This document shows positions 53,014-64,000 of a stretch of DNA of 64,000 nucleotides, piece by piece. The stretch is from Hymenoscyphus infarciens (Eukaryota > Ascomycota > Leotiomycetes > Helotiales > Helotiaceae): assembly GCA_001414345.1 (NCBI GenBank), contig LLCB01000073.1, positions 62,001 to 126,000 on the forward strand, given 5' to 3'. A model generated the notes under the pieces. The model saw nothing but the letters and a program-made list of their open reading frames with translations, had not been told where the DNA came from and made no database searches. Position numbers and translations under genes: made by a program. Every line of letters begins with the position of its first letter. Position 1 is the stretch's first letter.

Positions 53014-54382
53014 ATAATATAGTACTACTAATCTTTCTCTTGAAATTTATAAGAGTATTAAGTAGAGAGTAGATAGTTTTTATAAATTAATTTATAATAA
53101 ATCCTAAGGTTTCTCTTAAAGTTTATAAGCTTTTAAAAAGAGATTAAGTCTTTTATTTTATCTAATTATCTATAATAGAGTTCTATATATTTAGCCTTTT
53201 CTTAAGCTCTCTTAACTACTTTATAATCTTTTAAGACTTATTATATATATAGACCTTACTAGACTTAGTATATTAAAAGTACTTCTTAAAAGTATCTCTA
53301 GAATACTTCTTTCTTATAAAGCTTTTATTCTATATATTAATAATAGTATTATAATCTATAATCTTCTTAAGAACCTTCTTAATAGACGAAGAAGGTACTA
53401 TAAAGCTCTTATTATTTACCTCTTTATATCTCTTCTTAGACTAAAAGATATCCTAGTTACTTCTATAATTATAAAAGGTAGTAGTAACCTCTTATACTAA
53501 ATTTAGCTTTATAAACTATAAGAGTTAGAATAGAATAAGATAGATTTATTTACTTACTTTCTACCTATACTATAGCTCTTACTTCTTCTTATATTACTTC
53601 TTAGAGTATAACCTAGCCTAGTATTTATAAGAGATATAAGTACTATTAATAAATAATATCTCTAAATTCTCTTAAACACTAGAGATATCTCTAATCTTAT
53701 TTATTAGAAAGGAAGTAATAGAAGAGAGTAGGAGTTATAATTTAGTATATATAAGGCCTAGCTTCTAAGTTTTCTTTATAATTTCTAGAGCCTCTACTCT
53801 CTACTCTAGTTCTAGTTTTAATTCCTCTATAATAAGCTAGCTAATAAGCTCTCTATTTACTTAGGATATTATACGCTTAATAACCTCCTTTTAGCTATTA
53901 TTTTTTATATAAGAGCTTAAAGATATAACATAGTTTATATTATAGTTACAATTATAGTTATAATAGTACTTAATAATAATCTTCTAAGATATACTTAAAA
54001 GAGAGAGAAGTTATAGCCTAGTATTCTCTTAGATACTAATAGTAAGCTCTACCTCTTTCTTAAATAATACTCTATTCTCCTTCTTTATAGCTAATATATA
54101 ATATTCTAACTCTATAAACTAATCTATAAAGGCTAGAAGACGGCTTTTTTAGCTAGTATTATAGTAGTTAATATCTTTAGCTTTTAGCACTCGCTTATAG
54201 TTATACTTTAAGATATAGATAAAGATATCCTCTAACTCTCGTAGAATCGTAGTACTCTTCTTCTCTTTTTTAGCTCGCTTTTTATAAGACTCTAACTCTA
54301 TAGTATTATTAGTAGTAGAAGTAGAGATATAGAAATAAGATAAAAGCTATCTTAATTTATAAGTAAATAAAAACACCTTCTA

Positions 54383-54453
54383 ATCTCTTAACTTTTTAAC
54401 CTTTTAACCTTTTATTCTTTTGGCCTTTTAACCTTTTAACCTCTTAATCTCTT
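54383..54453. repeat. (AACCTTTT)n minisatellite
   Basis: About seven units of the 8-mer CTTTTAAC with occasional variants (CTTTTGGC, CTCTTAAT). Confidence 0.8.
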
Positions 54454-56109
54454 TCTCTCTAACTAACCTACTTATAATATAGACTCTTTTAACGAATTAG
54501 ATAAAGAGAGTATATCTAATATAGATATTAAAGAAGTAAATAAGAATATACTTAATACCTAGAACGAAAAATATACTCTTAAATTAGCTTTTATATAAAT
54601 AGAAAATAGTATTAAAAAGCTATCTATAGCTTCTCTTTATAAAAGTACTTAAAAGTAGTACTAAAGGTAACTTATTTCTTATTTCTAAGACTTCTCTTAG
54701 AATTTATAAGACTAATTACTCTAGTTTCTAAGATTACTTCCTCGAGTTTATAACTACTACTTATAAAGAGAAAGGTAATAAGAATATAAAGATATCTTAT
54801 AAAAGAGCTCTCTATCTTATTTATACTTAGATTATTACTAGATATAAGAGTTCTAAGTATCTTATAAAGAGCTTTAAAGAGAAGAAGCTTACTCTTTATA
54901 ATAGTAAAAGCTAATTCTACTTATAAGCACTTAAGATAAGAGCGGTAGTAAGCTAAGAGTTTTTAAAAGAGCTTAATAAGTATAATCTTACGTAGAATTA
55001 AGTATCTAGTAATAGAGATACTAGTAATCCGTTGCTCTCCTAGAAGGTTTTAAAGTATATAATTAGCTTATAAAGAAGAAAGATAAGTAAATATCTTTAT
55101 AAATTATAAGAGTACTAATTATTCTAGATCTATACTAGAAAGATTACTATAAGTATATGCACTATTATTAAAAAAGACCTTAAAAAGCTATATAACGTTA
55201 ATTATAATATAGAATCGCTATAATACCTTACTAGTTATAGAAGTAATCTAAAGACTAATTAATAAGAGCTTATATAAAGAAGTATAATATAAACTATCTA
55301 TCTTTTATTCTTCTTTTATCTACTCTAATTTAACAAAGTCTTTAAAAATCTAGATATATTATATTAAGGTTATTAATAAGTAGATTAGTAAGATTAAGCT
55401 AATACTTATATTCTAGAAGACGTACTAACTTAGTAGTAAGTTATCTCTCTTAGTCTTACTTCTTTTTACTATCTTTATTTAATTATCTATTAAATAAAGA
55501 TTAAGCTCTTCTACCTTTACTTTAATAAAGAGAATCTATATCTTTGCCTTATATAAGTACTCTTAAATTAGTTCTAGAAGTTATATATTACTAAGAGGTA
55601 TATCTTTAGAAAGATTAATATAAATAACTAAGTAATTCTAAATAGATTAGTATAAACCTCTTACTCTCTTAGAAATTATATAACTAATTAATATAGAGAA
55701 GCGACGTCTTTCTTAAGGCTTTTAGAAGGAATCTTATAAAGATTAGTAATAATCCTAAGCTATATAATACTTACCTCTTTTACTATAATAGATACTAGTA
55801 CTTCTTAAGTATATTATAGTAGAATATCTAGTAACTCTATAATTAGAGAGAGTAGTTTATAAACTTTAATAACCTTACTATTATATAGTACTTAATTAGT
55901 TAGAATAAGAATCTTATAAAGTAGAGAGAGAACTTTTTAAAGCTAAAGAAGTATAAGAAGAATAAATGCTTTTACTATAGTAATTAGCTTACTTATATAT
56001 TTATTTCTTACTTAATTTATAAAACTTTTAGCTAAGGAGTTTTAACTTTTATATATAACTTTTATAGATAATTCGCTTAAAAGCTTCTTAATTTACAAGC
56101 TTCTTAGCT

Positions 56110-57900
56110 AGATTATAAGTTAATATTCGAATTATAAGTTTAAAATAAGTAGATTTAATACTTAAAGTTAAATAACTAGACTAATTATAAAAGAAGAAGT
56201 ATTAAATAGGTAAACTTAGTACTAAATAATAGATTAATAGACTTATTACTTTCTAAGTAAATAGACAGATTATAAAAGAAGAAGTTTTAAATAAGTAGAC
56301 TAAGCACTAATTAATAGATTAATAGACTTATTACTTTCTAAGTAAATAAACTTAATACCTAGAAAGTAACTAAACTTATTACTTTCTAAGTAAACAGATA
56401 AATTATAAAAGAAGAAGTATTAAATAAGTAGACTTAGTACTAAATAATAGACTAATAGACTTAATACTTAGAAAGTAACGAAACTTATTACTTTCTAAGT
56501 AAATAGATAAATTATAAAAGAAGAAGTATTAAATAAGTATACTTAGTACTAAATAAGAGACTAATAGACTTATTACTTTCTAAGTAAATAAACTTAATAC
56601 CTAGAAAGTAACTAAACTTATTACTTTCTAAGTAAATAGACGAATTATAAAAGAAGAAGTATTAAATAGGTAAACTTAGTACTAAATAATAGATTTATAG
56701 ACTTATTACTTTCTAAGTAAATAGACGGATTATAAAAGAAGAAGTTTTAAATAGGTAAACTTAGTACTAAATAATAGATTAATAGACTTATTACTTTCTA
56801 AGTAAGTAGACTTAATACCTAGAAAGTAACTAAACTTATTACTTTCTAGGTAAACAGATGAATTATAAAAGAAGAAGTATTAAATAAGTATACTTAGTAC
56901 TAAGTAATAGACTAATAGACTTAATACTTAGAAAGTAACTAAACTTATTACTTTCTAAGTAAATAGACGAATTATTAAAGAAGAAGTATTAAATAAGTAG
57001 ACTAAGTACTAAATAATAGATTAATAGACTTATTACTTTCTAAGTAAATAGACTTATTTTACTTTAAAAGAATTAGTCTAGTTATCTTTTAAGTAATAGA
57101 TCTATTTACTTATTACTTTAAATTTTAAATCTACTTATTTAGTATATATTATTTAGAAATAAGTCTATTTACTTAATAAGTATATCTAATAAATCTTTAG
57201 TACTAATACTACTTATTTAATACTTCTTATTTTATAATTAGTCTTATTACTTAGAAAGTAATAAGGTAATTAATCTATTCTTTAGTACTAAGTTTACTTA
57301 TTAACTACTAATTATTAAGTTATTAGTCTATTTACTTAGAAAGTAATAGGTTTAGTTACTTTCTAAGTAGTATATCTATTTACTTAGAAAGTAATAAGTC
57401 TATTAATCTATTATTTCGTATTAAGTATACTTATTTAATACTTCTTCTTTTATAATTATTCTATTTACTTAGAAAGTAATAAGTTTAGTTACTTTCTAAG
57501 TATTAAGTCTATTTACTTAGAAAGTAATAAGTCTATTAATCTATTATTTAGTACTTAGTCTGCTTATTTAAAACTTCTTCTTTTATAATCCGTCTATTTA
57601 CTTAGAAAGTAATAAGTCTATAAATCTATTCTTTAGTACTAAGTCTACTTCTTTAATATCTCTTTAGTAATTAGTCTAGTTAATTTCTTAGTAATAAGTC
57701 TAATTACTTAGAAAGTAAGAAGTCTATTAGTCTATTATTTAGTACTAAGTCTACTTCTTTAATACTTCTTCTTTTATAATTTATCTATTTACTTAGAAAG
57801 TAATAAGTTTAGTTACTTTCTAAGTATTAAGTCTATTAGTCTATTACTTAGTACTAAGTATACTTATTTAATACCTCTTCTTTTATAATTCGTCTATTAA
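56110..57900. repeat. Palindromic higher-order satellite
   Basis: From 56,110 to about 57,060, units containing AATTATAAAAGAAGAAGT occur at about 56,181, 56,267, 56,401, 56,509, 56,641, 56,728, 56,859 and 56,967. The spacings (86, 134, 108, 132, 87, 131, 108) repeat with a 460-bp period. After a centre at about 57,060-57,180 the same units continue in reverse complement (ACTTCTTCTTTTATAATT) to 57,900. TTACTTTCTAAGTAA, itself nearly palindromic, separates the units. The two arms could form a very large cruciform. No coding sequence. Confidence 0.85.
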
Positions 57901-59699
57901 CTTAAAATCTAGTTAATAGGCTTATAAATTAGAAAGCTTTTAAGTAAATTCTATATTAAAGTTATATAAAAAGCATATATTACGTAGTAGTAGTATCTTT
58001 TATTAGATTTATAAAGAGCCTTATAAATTAAGAGGTTTTTAATAGTATCTCTCGAGGTATTTATATATAACTTCTTTAAAATAAGTAATAAATTAACCTT
58101 AAACGCTAGTATATATATTCTATACTCTTATTATTCTATACCCCTAGTCTATATACTCTAATATCTCTAGTCTTAGCTATATTATAGATTATAATCAACT
58201 ATCTTACTAGCTATAGTAGCGGTTTAAAAAGTATTAAAGCGATCTTAGTAAGAAAGAAGTATTATAATATTAAAATTAGGTCTAAATTAATTATAGAGAA
58301 GAAGAAGAATTATATACTTTATATTAATAGAGAGAGTATTTAGAACGTTAGATATACTCTATTATAATATTAGTATAATAAATAAGAGAGTAAATAAAGT
58401 AAATAAATACTTATAATATCTAGAAACTCTTTTTTAACTAAATATATTTTAAGTAACGCTTTCTTATATAAGTAGCTATAGTATAATCGATTCTTCTTAA
58501 GGTTAGAGTTATTAGTAGTCTACTATATAATAAGTAAAAATCCTTATAAAATATAAGAGTCTTTACTTATATATAGAATATAAATAGCTTAACTTTAGTA
58601 AGAGGAATAATACTTAGTAGTACTATCGGTATATTAAGTCTTATTCTTCTTTATAGTCTAGAAAGTAATACTATAATTAGATTATTATTATATATTCATT
58701 TATAAATTATAAGACTTTTAAGAGTATATACTATAGACGTTCTTCTAAGTCGAGGTTATTAGTAGAGAGTATTATTTCTTAATAGCGACTATCTTAGTAG
58801 GCTTTCTAAGCTTTAAAGCGTATACTATATAAAAGACGTATTAGTAGATATAATTAGAAGTATTTAAGAGTGTTTAAGAGTATTCTAGAGCCTTAAGAGG
58901 CTCTCTAGGCTATAGAAAGTATATACTAGACTACGTAGACTTAGAGAGTAGCTTAATTCTATCTATATATAATAGCACTATTTAAGAAGATATAGAGCTA
59001 AACTATAACTATAGAGAGCTTTATAATTAATATTTAGCTAGGCGTACGTAGATAGAAGATATATTAGAGGTATATTAGAGATATAGAAGATATTAGAGCT
59101 ATAGTTATTTAGAATAACTTTAAAGCTATTTGTAATTCTATAAGAAATAATTTTTAGAGTTACGTATAATAAGCGATAAGATTAGACTTAAGCCTAATTA
59201 GGTTTAGAGGCTAAGACTTTTAGCGTAGAACCTCTTAGCGAGAACTAGTACTTTGACTTAGGAATTATTATTACTTCTATTATTTTATTATTATTATATA
59301 TTCTCTTTATTTAAATTCTATATTACTTTATTCTAAGTAATTTTACTATTTACTTAGTATGACTATATAAAGTTAGTAATTAAAGTAAAGAAATTAGTAT
59401 TATTATAGAGCTAGTTACTAGAGTATTCTTTATCTTATCTAATAGATATCTATTATACTAAGATAGTACTATAGTTATATTCTAGGCTTTTAATAATATT
59501 ATAAGAAAATATTATTTAAAGAAAGAAATTCTAAAGTATAAAAATTTTAAAGTAAGCGCTAGTATATAATAATAATAGAGGCTTTCTATTAGCTAATAAA
59601 ACTCTTAGTAATATAATAAAGTATTTAGCTCTTTTAGCTTTACTTTATACTTTATTTATATTAGATTTTAGCTTTTTATAAAAGAACTATCTCTACTTA

Positions 59700-60511
59700 C
59701 TACTAAGTTAGAGTATATTTAGTATATATATAATTTAATTTAAATATATAAGATTTATATATAAATAAAATATAGAGTTAAAGAATACTTAAATATTTCT
59801 AATTATATTATAACTTTTTTATAAATATATTTACTTACTATTTAGCTTATTATATATATATCGATATATATATTATTAGATAGCTTAAATTATACTAATA
59901 CTAGTACTAATATATATAGAAGATATATATATATAAAAGTTGAAAGCTAAGAGATTAAAAGAGTATATTATTTATTTTTAGTAGTTATAATAATATAAAA
60001 TATATACGACTATTAAAAAGATATATAGAAGTATATTTAAAAGAATAATATATATAAATACTAGATACTAATATAGAAGAAAAGACTAAATTAGCTTTCT
60101 CTTATTCTAAATAGAAGTATTAATATATAAGAGATTAGATACTACTAAGGTCTAATAATAATAATAACTAAGTATTACTTAATATAGCTAATATTAAATA
60201 ATAAGAGCTAAAAAGCTAAATATATAATATCTAAATCTTAATCTCTTTTATATATAAATATTAGATATTAATACCTTTATTATCTTTAGTTATATAAGTA
60301 TTAGTAGTTCGTACTCTTAGTATAGAGGTATTAGTAGTTTTACGAATACTAGTAATTTAGAATAGCGAGCTATTATAGTAGTATATATTCTTCTCTATAT
60401 TTAAAGAATATATAAGCAAAAGTATATATTATAATATATTTATATATATTATATATTCTCTAGTAGTCTATATATTTAAAAAGGACTAATATATACGAGC
60501 TAAACAGACTC
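59700..60511 (-). repeat. Repeat copy B (inverted relative of 44,207-44,680)
   Basis: Read in reverse it starts GAGTCTGTTTAGCTCGTATA at 60,511 and follows copy A block by block (ACTTTTGCTTATATATTCTT; AATAATATACTCTTTTAATC). The end at 60,511 coincides exactly with the return to normal composition, so it is the true terminus of the element. Confidence 0.65.
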
Positions 60512-61380
60512 TTAGGTCACGGGATTTGATAATTCTCAACATCGTACCGCATAGGCAAGCAGCTCGTCACCTCGTAGTGCTTAGTCAGTCTCAAGTGAGG
60601 AAAAAGTGAGGAAAGGACCGAGGACCGACCTCGAGATTCGAGAGAGACAGTTCAGTTCACCTGGATCCATTGGGCAGTAAAACTTCCCCTTTTACACCTA
60701 TGAATCTTATTGCCAATTCCTTCATAATAATCACTGGCCGGAGACTATGCAAACCTGCACCACTCTCGTCGACTCGTTCTCACTCCTTTGAGTGTTGACA
60801 ACATTCTTAGTAGTATGTGTGAAGAACCCGCATATTCCGCAATTCTCGAATGCACGTCATATTAGAAAAGGTTGACCGAGCAATGAGGAGCCATTCTGAT
60901 GGTAGGCGGCTTTCCTCCCGCGGATATGGAACGATCGGATTCATCTTTGGCGTTAGAAGCTTTCTTAGTGTTTCTACTCGTCCGACATATACTCGAGTAG
61001 AGGCTGGTGCTCGTTGCCGAGAATATTCCCCATGGCCGCCTCATTACATCGGGGATGGCAACAGAATTCAAACGATAAGAATGCTTAGGAGCTCGGGTGT
61101 TGATGAACGTGATGAACATGTGCAAGTTGAGTGCCAATTTGGAAAAGTGCTTTGATTAAATCGCCACTCTTCTTCGTCACTAGCTCTCTTGGCTCTAGGG
61201 ACATTAATGAGTTAGTGTTCATTCGGAGCAAAGATGTAGTCATGATCTGCAATTTCATTGATAATTCTTCTCAAGCTTGTTGTTTTTATACGATTGGTTA
61301 CTTACATTTTCTGTTCTCCGTAGCCAAACTTCTACAATCGGCATACATCTTGCCGATTCAGAAGTAGATAGTCTTCTTCG
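60512..61380. other. Non-RIPped island without a convincing gene
   Basis: About 870 bp of normal composition, rich in CA and TG, trapped between two RIP blocks. Open frames 60,850-61,155 (+) and 60,862-61,137 (-) overlap on opposite strands and match no family I know. Probably single-copy DNA or a gene fragment left when repeats inserted on both sides. Confidence 0.5.
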
Positions 61381-61475
61381 GGATACGAAGACTTAACACC
61401 TATACGCGGTGTATTCTACGAACCTCTAGTAGTCCTATCTTGTCCCTAGGACTGTTTATAGAGCTAAGTTTAAGT
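61381..61475 (+). repeat. Less mutated copy of the 45,486 repeat
   Basis: Shares ATA(C/T)GAAGACTTAACACC-type sequence and TATAGAGCTAAGTTTAAGTT with 45,486-45,575. Here C is kept where the other copy has T (CACCTATACGCGG versus TATCTATACGTAG). A third partial copy (CGTAGTATTTTCTAAACG) follows at about 61,502. Confidence 0.6.
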
Positions 61476-64000
61476 TAAAAAAGCGATATAATAATACTAG
61501 GCGTAGTATTTTCTAAACGTCTCTTAGCTCGTTACCACTTTTTAGTACGCTTTTAGTACTAAAACTAAGCAAAAACTACTTATATATCTACTTTTATTCT
61601 TATAATTAATTAATAACTATAATATAAAATAGTAAAGAAATACTAAAGATCTAAAGATCGCTAGGCTTTTAAACGAAAGACTTCTTAACGTAAGATCCTA
61701 GTTTAGTAGCGTACTATTATTATTAGTAGAAGTAGATAGAATACTAATAAGCAAGAGTTACTCTTTTAGATACGAGATAACCTAGATTATATATCTATTT
61801 TAGAGAGTAGTATTAAAGACCTTAGTTTCTATTACTTTTTATATAATAATACTTAATTTTATATAATATATATATAATAGAAGTAAAAAAGAGTATTATG
61901 TTTAAGTAAGAAACTAAGCTAAAAATTAGCTAAGAACGCTTAGAAAATACTAGACCGAGTACTTCTTTTTAGAACTATTAGTGTTTTTAGACCTCTTAAT
62001 CTACTATAAAGAAGCTACGTTATATATAGTAATATACTAGAGATTATTAAAAAAGACTTATATAGCTTATTTACTTAGTAGTAGTATTTATAGACTACTA
62101 AAATAAACTAATTAAGAAAGCTCTTAAAGTCGATTCTATATTTTTACTAATACTAGAGAACTTCTACTCTAGATATATTATAGAATTATATATAACTCTA
62201 AGAAGATAAGAGCTATCTACTAATCTAAGATTAGAGGTAATATCTATAATAGTTATTTTATATAGTCGATATATATTATATTTAAGTTAAGAGAATTACT
62301 AGAAGAGGTAAAAAACCTCTAATAATAGTAATAGCGTAATTAGAAAAAGCTTAGATAGTATAAATAGAAGTATAAACGTAGAGAGGTCTTTATAGCTAGA
62401 GAATAGATTCTCTACTATTTATAATCGTTATAAGTAGATATTTAAAGCGTGTTTAATAGCTCTTAGATAAATTAGTAGAAATGCCTCTTAGAAGATATAG
62501 AACTATAGAGTAGAGAGAATAGAAGATAGAATTAGAAGACTTAGATTAGAGATATATTAGAGAATAGTTCTATATAAGATAGTATACTAGAAGACGATTA
62601 TTATTAGTTCTATATAGAGAAGAGCTAACTAAACTCTTATAAGAGCTATTATAATAAGTAAAATTAGTTATTTATTAGAATAACTAAAATATTAAAAATA
62701 TTAAATTAAAATAGAAGAAATAGAAAGAGATACTAAGCTATTACTAGAAAGAAAGCTAGGTATATAGATATATATTTAGTAGGTCTAGTAATAGATATTC
62801 TAAGATATATATAAACTACTTTTAGATAAAACTCTATAAATAAGTACGTCTATATAGCGCCTCTCTAGAAGCTAATAAGACTAGATAAATATAAAATAAA
62901 TAAATAAAAATAAAGTCTTCTTTCTTATATTCTTTCTATAGAGTATTACTATTAGATAGAACTGGTGTTCTTTTCTTTATTCGTTAGTATCTCTCTTAAA
63001 AAGCTATCTCTAAAGAAACTAGAGAAGTCGTAAAATATTAATCGTCGGATCTACTAACTTATCTATAGAAGAGTCGGTCTTTTTAATTAGTCGCGCTTTT
63101 AATTAGTTATACTAGATTAAAGTGAATCTAGAGCTAAAACTAGACGCTAGTTTAAGATATTTTAGAAGTATTATAAACTTTAAGAATCTCTCTCTATACT
63201 ACTAGTAATAACTTAGTTAATTTTTAAGCTTTTTATTTAAAAACTTTAGTATTTTATAGCTCTTTATCTATATATTCTTTCTATAATCTACTATATCTTT
63301 ACTATGTCTTAGACTTACTAAGTTCTTACTCTTAAGCTTACTCTTACTATTATATCTCTTAGAGCTAAATACTTAGAAATATAATAAACTTTAACTTCTT
63401 TCTAAAAAGAGAAGAGTTAATATTTCTAATCTAGAGACTATAAAAAAAGCTCTATACTACTAAAGAGACTATTACTAAAAGAGTACTATATAAGTTACCT
63501 TTTACTTTAAGTTTAAAGCTTAAGAAGTCTAGTATTATAAGTAGAATTCTACTATTTTCTACTAATTTTAGAACTAATACTATACTTCAAAATATCTTAG
63601 AATATAAAGCTATTATTATTATATTAGATATTCACTCTTATAATAACTATCTAATTAGAGTTAGCTTACTCTTATAGAGTACTTATACTTTCTCTTATAT
63701 ATAGTAGATAGTTTCTTCTTTATAATAATAAATATCTAATTCTCTACTCTATACTTTAAAATATCTATAATACTATTTCTCTTAATCTTATACTTATAAT
63801 AGCTATTTAAAGATATATTATCATATAATATACTAATAGTTTCCTAGTAGATAAGAAGATAGTTATAAGAGCTATTATAGCTCTTCTTATATAATAAGAC
63901 CTCTTTTATTTAATCTACTATCTTAGAGCTAGTAAGATTAGTTTCTTAATTACTTATCTTCTATTAAATTATAATAGTCTACTATTCTATATAGCCGAGA
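61400..64000. repeat. AT-rich RIP-degraded repeat block running off the window
   Basis: TA-rich, CA/TG depleted, no open frames. RIP looks slightly milder in the first 100 bp. Continues beyond the end of the window. Confidence 0.8.

Larger units (their letters stand above)
51087..59254. mobile_element. Possible 8.2-kb DNA element with inverted ends
   Basis: The left end AAAGTATTAGTTCTCG (51,088) and the right end, read in reverse (AAAGTACTAGTTCTCG, ending 59,254), match except for one C/T transition. About 50-70 bp further in, both carry a CTTAGCCTCTAA...CTAAT block. The sequence between those blocks differs, and no target duplication is certain. No transposase is readable because of RIP. 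It could be one large DNA transposon or two unrelated copies of a smaller repeat in opposite orientation. Confidence 0.4.
50890..60511. repeat. AT-rich RIP-degraded repeat block with nested elements
   Basis: 9.6 kb with CA/TG nearly absent and no open frames. It holds an inverted-repeat-bounded segment (51,087-59,254), a nested TIR element (52,145-53,013), a palindromic satellite (56,110-57,900) and the inverted partner of copy A (59,700-60,511). The left border lies about 230 bp from the PAC1 start codon. Confidence 0.8.

Overview
The window looks like nuclear DNA of a filamentous ascomycete (Pezizomycotina). The genes are short, with introns mostly of 47-75 nt (a few up to about 175 nt) that have GTAAGT/GTATGT-like donors and CTAAC/CTGAC branch points. 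The gene families are fungal: LIS1/PAC1 (nudF), a GH131 glucanase, a LysM protein, a DUF1996 protein and a DHA1-type MFS carrier. A Leotiomycete is my best guess from protein style, but this is inference. The landscape is bipartite. GC-balanced gene islands lie at about 16.08-43.5 kb and 46.7-50.9 kb. They alternate with very AT-rich blocks (1-16.08, 43.5-46.7, 50.9-60.5 and 61.4-64 kb) in which CA/TG dinucleotides are almost gone and TA is everywhere. This is the footprint of exhaustive repeat-induced point mutation (RIP), and no reading frame survives there.

Layout. 1-16.08 kb: RIP-ruined repeats, including a minisatellite with the word AGCTTAC at 2.4-3.2 kb and a hairpin at 4.2-4.4 kb. 16.4-17.8 kb (+): LIV-1/KE4-type ZIP zinc transporter. 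18.9-20.2 kb (-): secreted DUF1996 protein. 21.9-22.7 kb (+): ERI-1-like 3'-5' exoribonuclease broken by one in-frame TGA, followed at 22.8-23.3 kb by a TA-flanked MITE. 23.6-25.1 kb (-): fungal orphan multipass membrane protein. 26.5-27.6 kb (-): GH131 glucanase. 29.5-30.4 kb (+): ubiquitin C-terminal hydrolase. 30.8-31.6 kb (+): pyridoxamine-phosphate oxidase. 33.1-35.0 kb (-): MFS transporter with a probable GC-AG intron. 35.6-36.2 kb: second MITE. 37.2-40.2 kb (-): 902-residue ankyrin-like protein. 41.3-41.8 kb (-): two-LysM secreted protein. 42.8-42.9 kb: foldback hairpin element. 43.5-46.7 kb: RIP block. 47.2-47.4 kb (-): 85-residue protein made of CXXCXGXG zinc motifs. 49.0-50.7 kb (-): PAC1/LIS1, about 230 bp from the edge of the next RIP block. 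50.9-60.5 kb: RIP block with a possible 8.2-kb inverted-repeat-bounded element, a nested 0.87-kb TIR element and a large palindromic higher-order satellite. 60.5-61.4 kb: small non-RIPped island without a convincing gene. 61.4-64 kb: RIP block.

The genes do not form one pathway. Housekeeping functions (zinc export from the secretory pathway, vitamin B6 salvage, ubiquitin recycling, dynein regulation) are mixed with secreted or accessory ones (GH131, LysM, DUF1996, ankyrin protein) that suit a plant-associated or saprotrophic fungus with a two-speed genome. I found no tRNA, rRNA, CRISPR array or biosynthetic cluster. All exon structures were derived by hand from splice signals, reading phase and remembered family conservation. 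They have not been tested against transcripts or databases.
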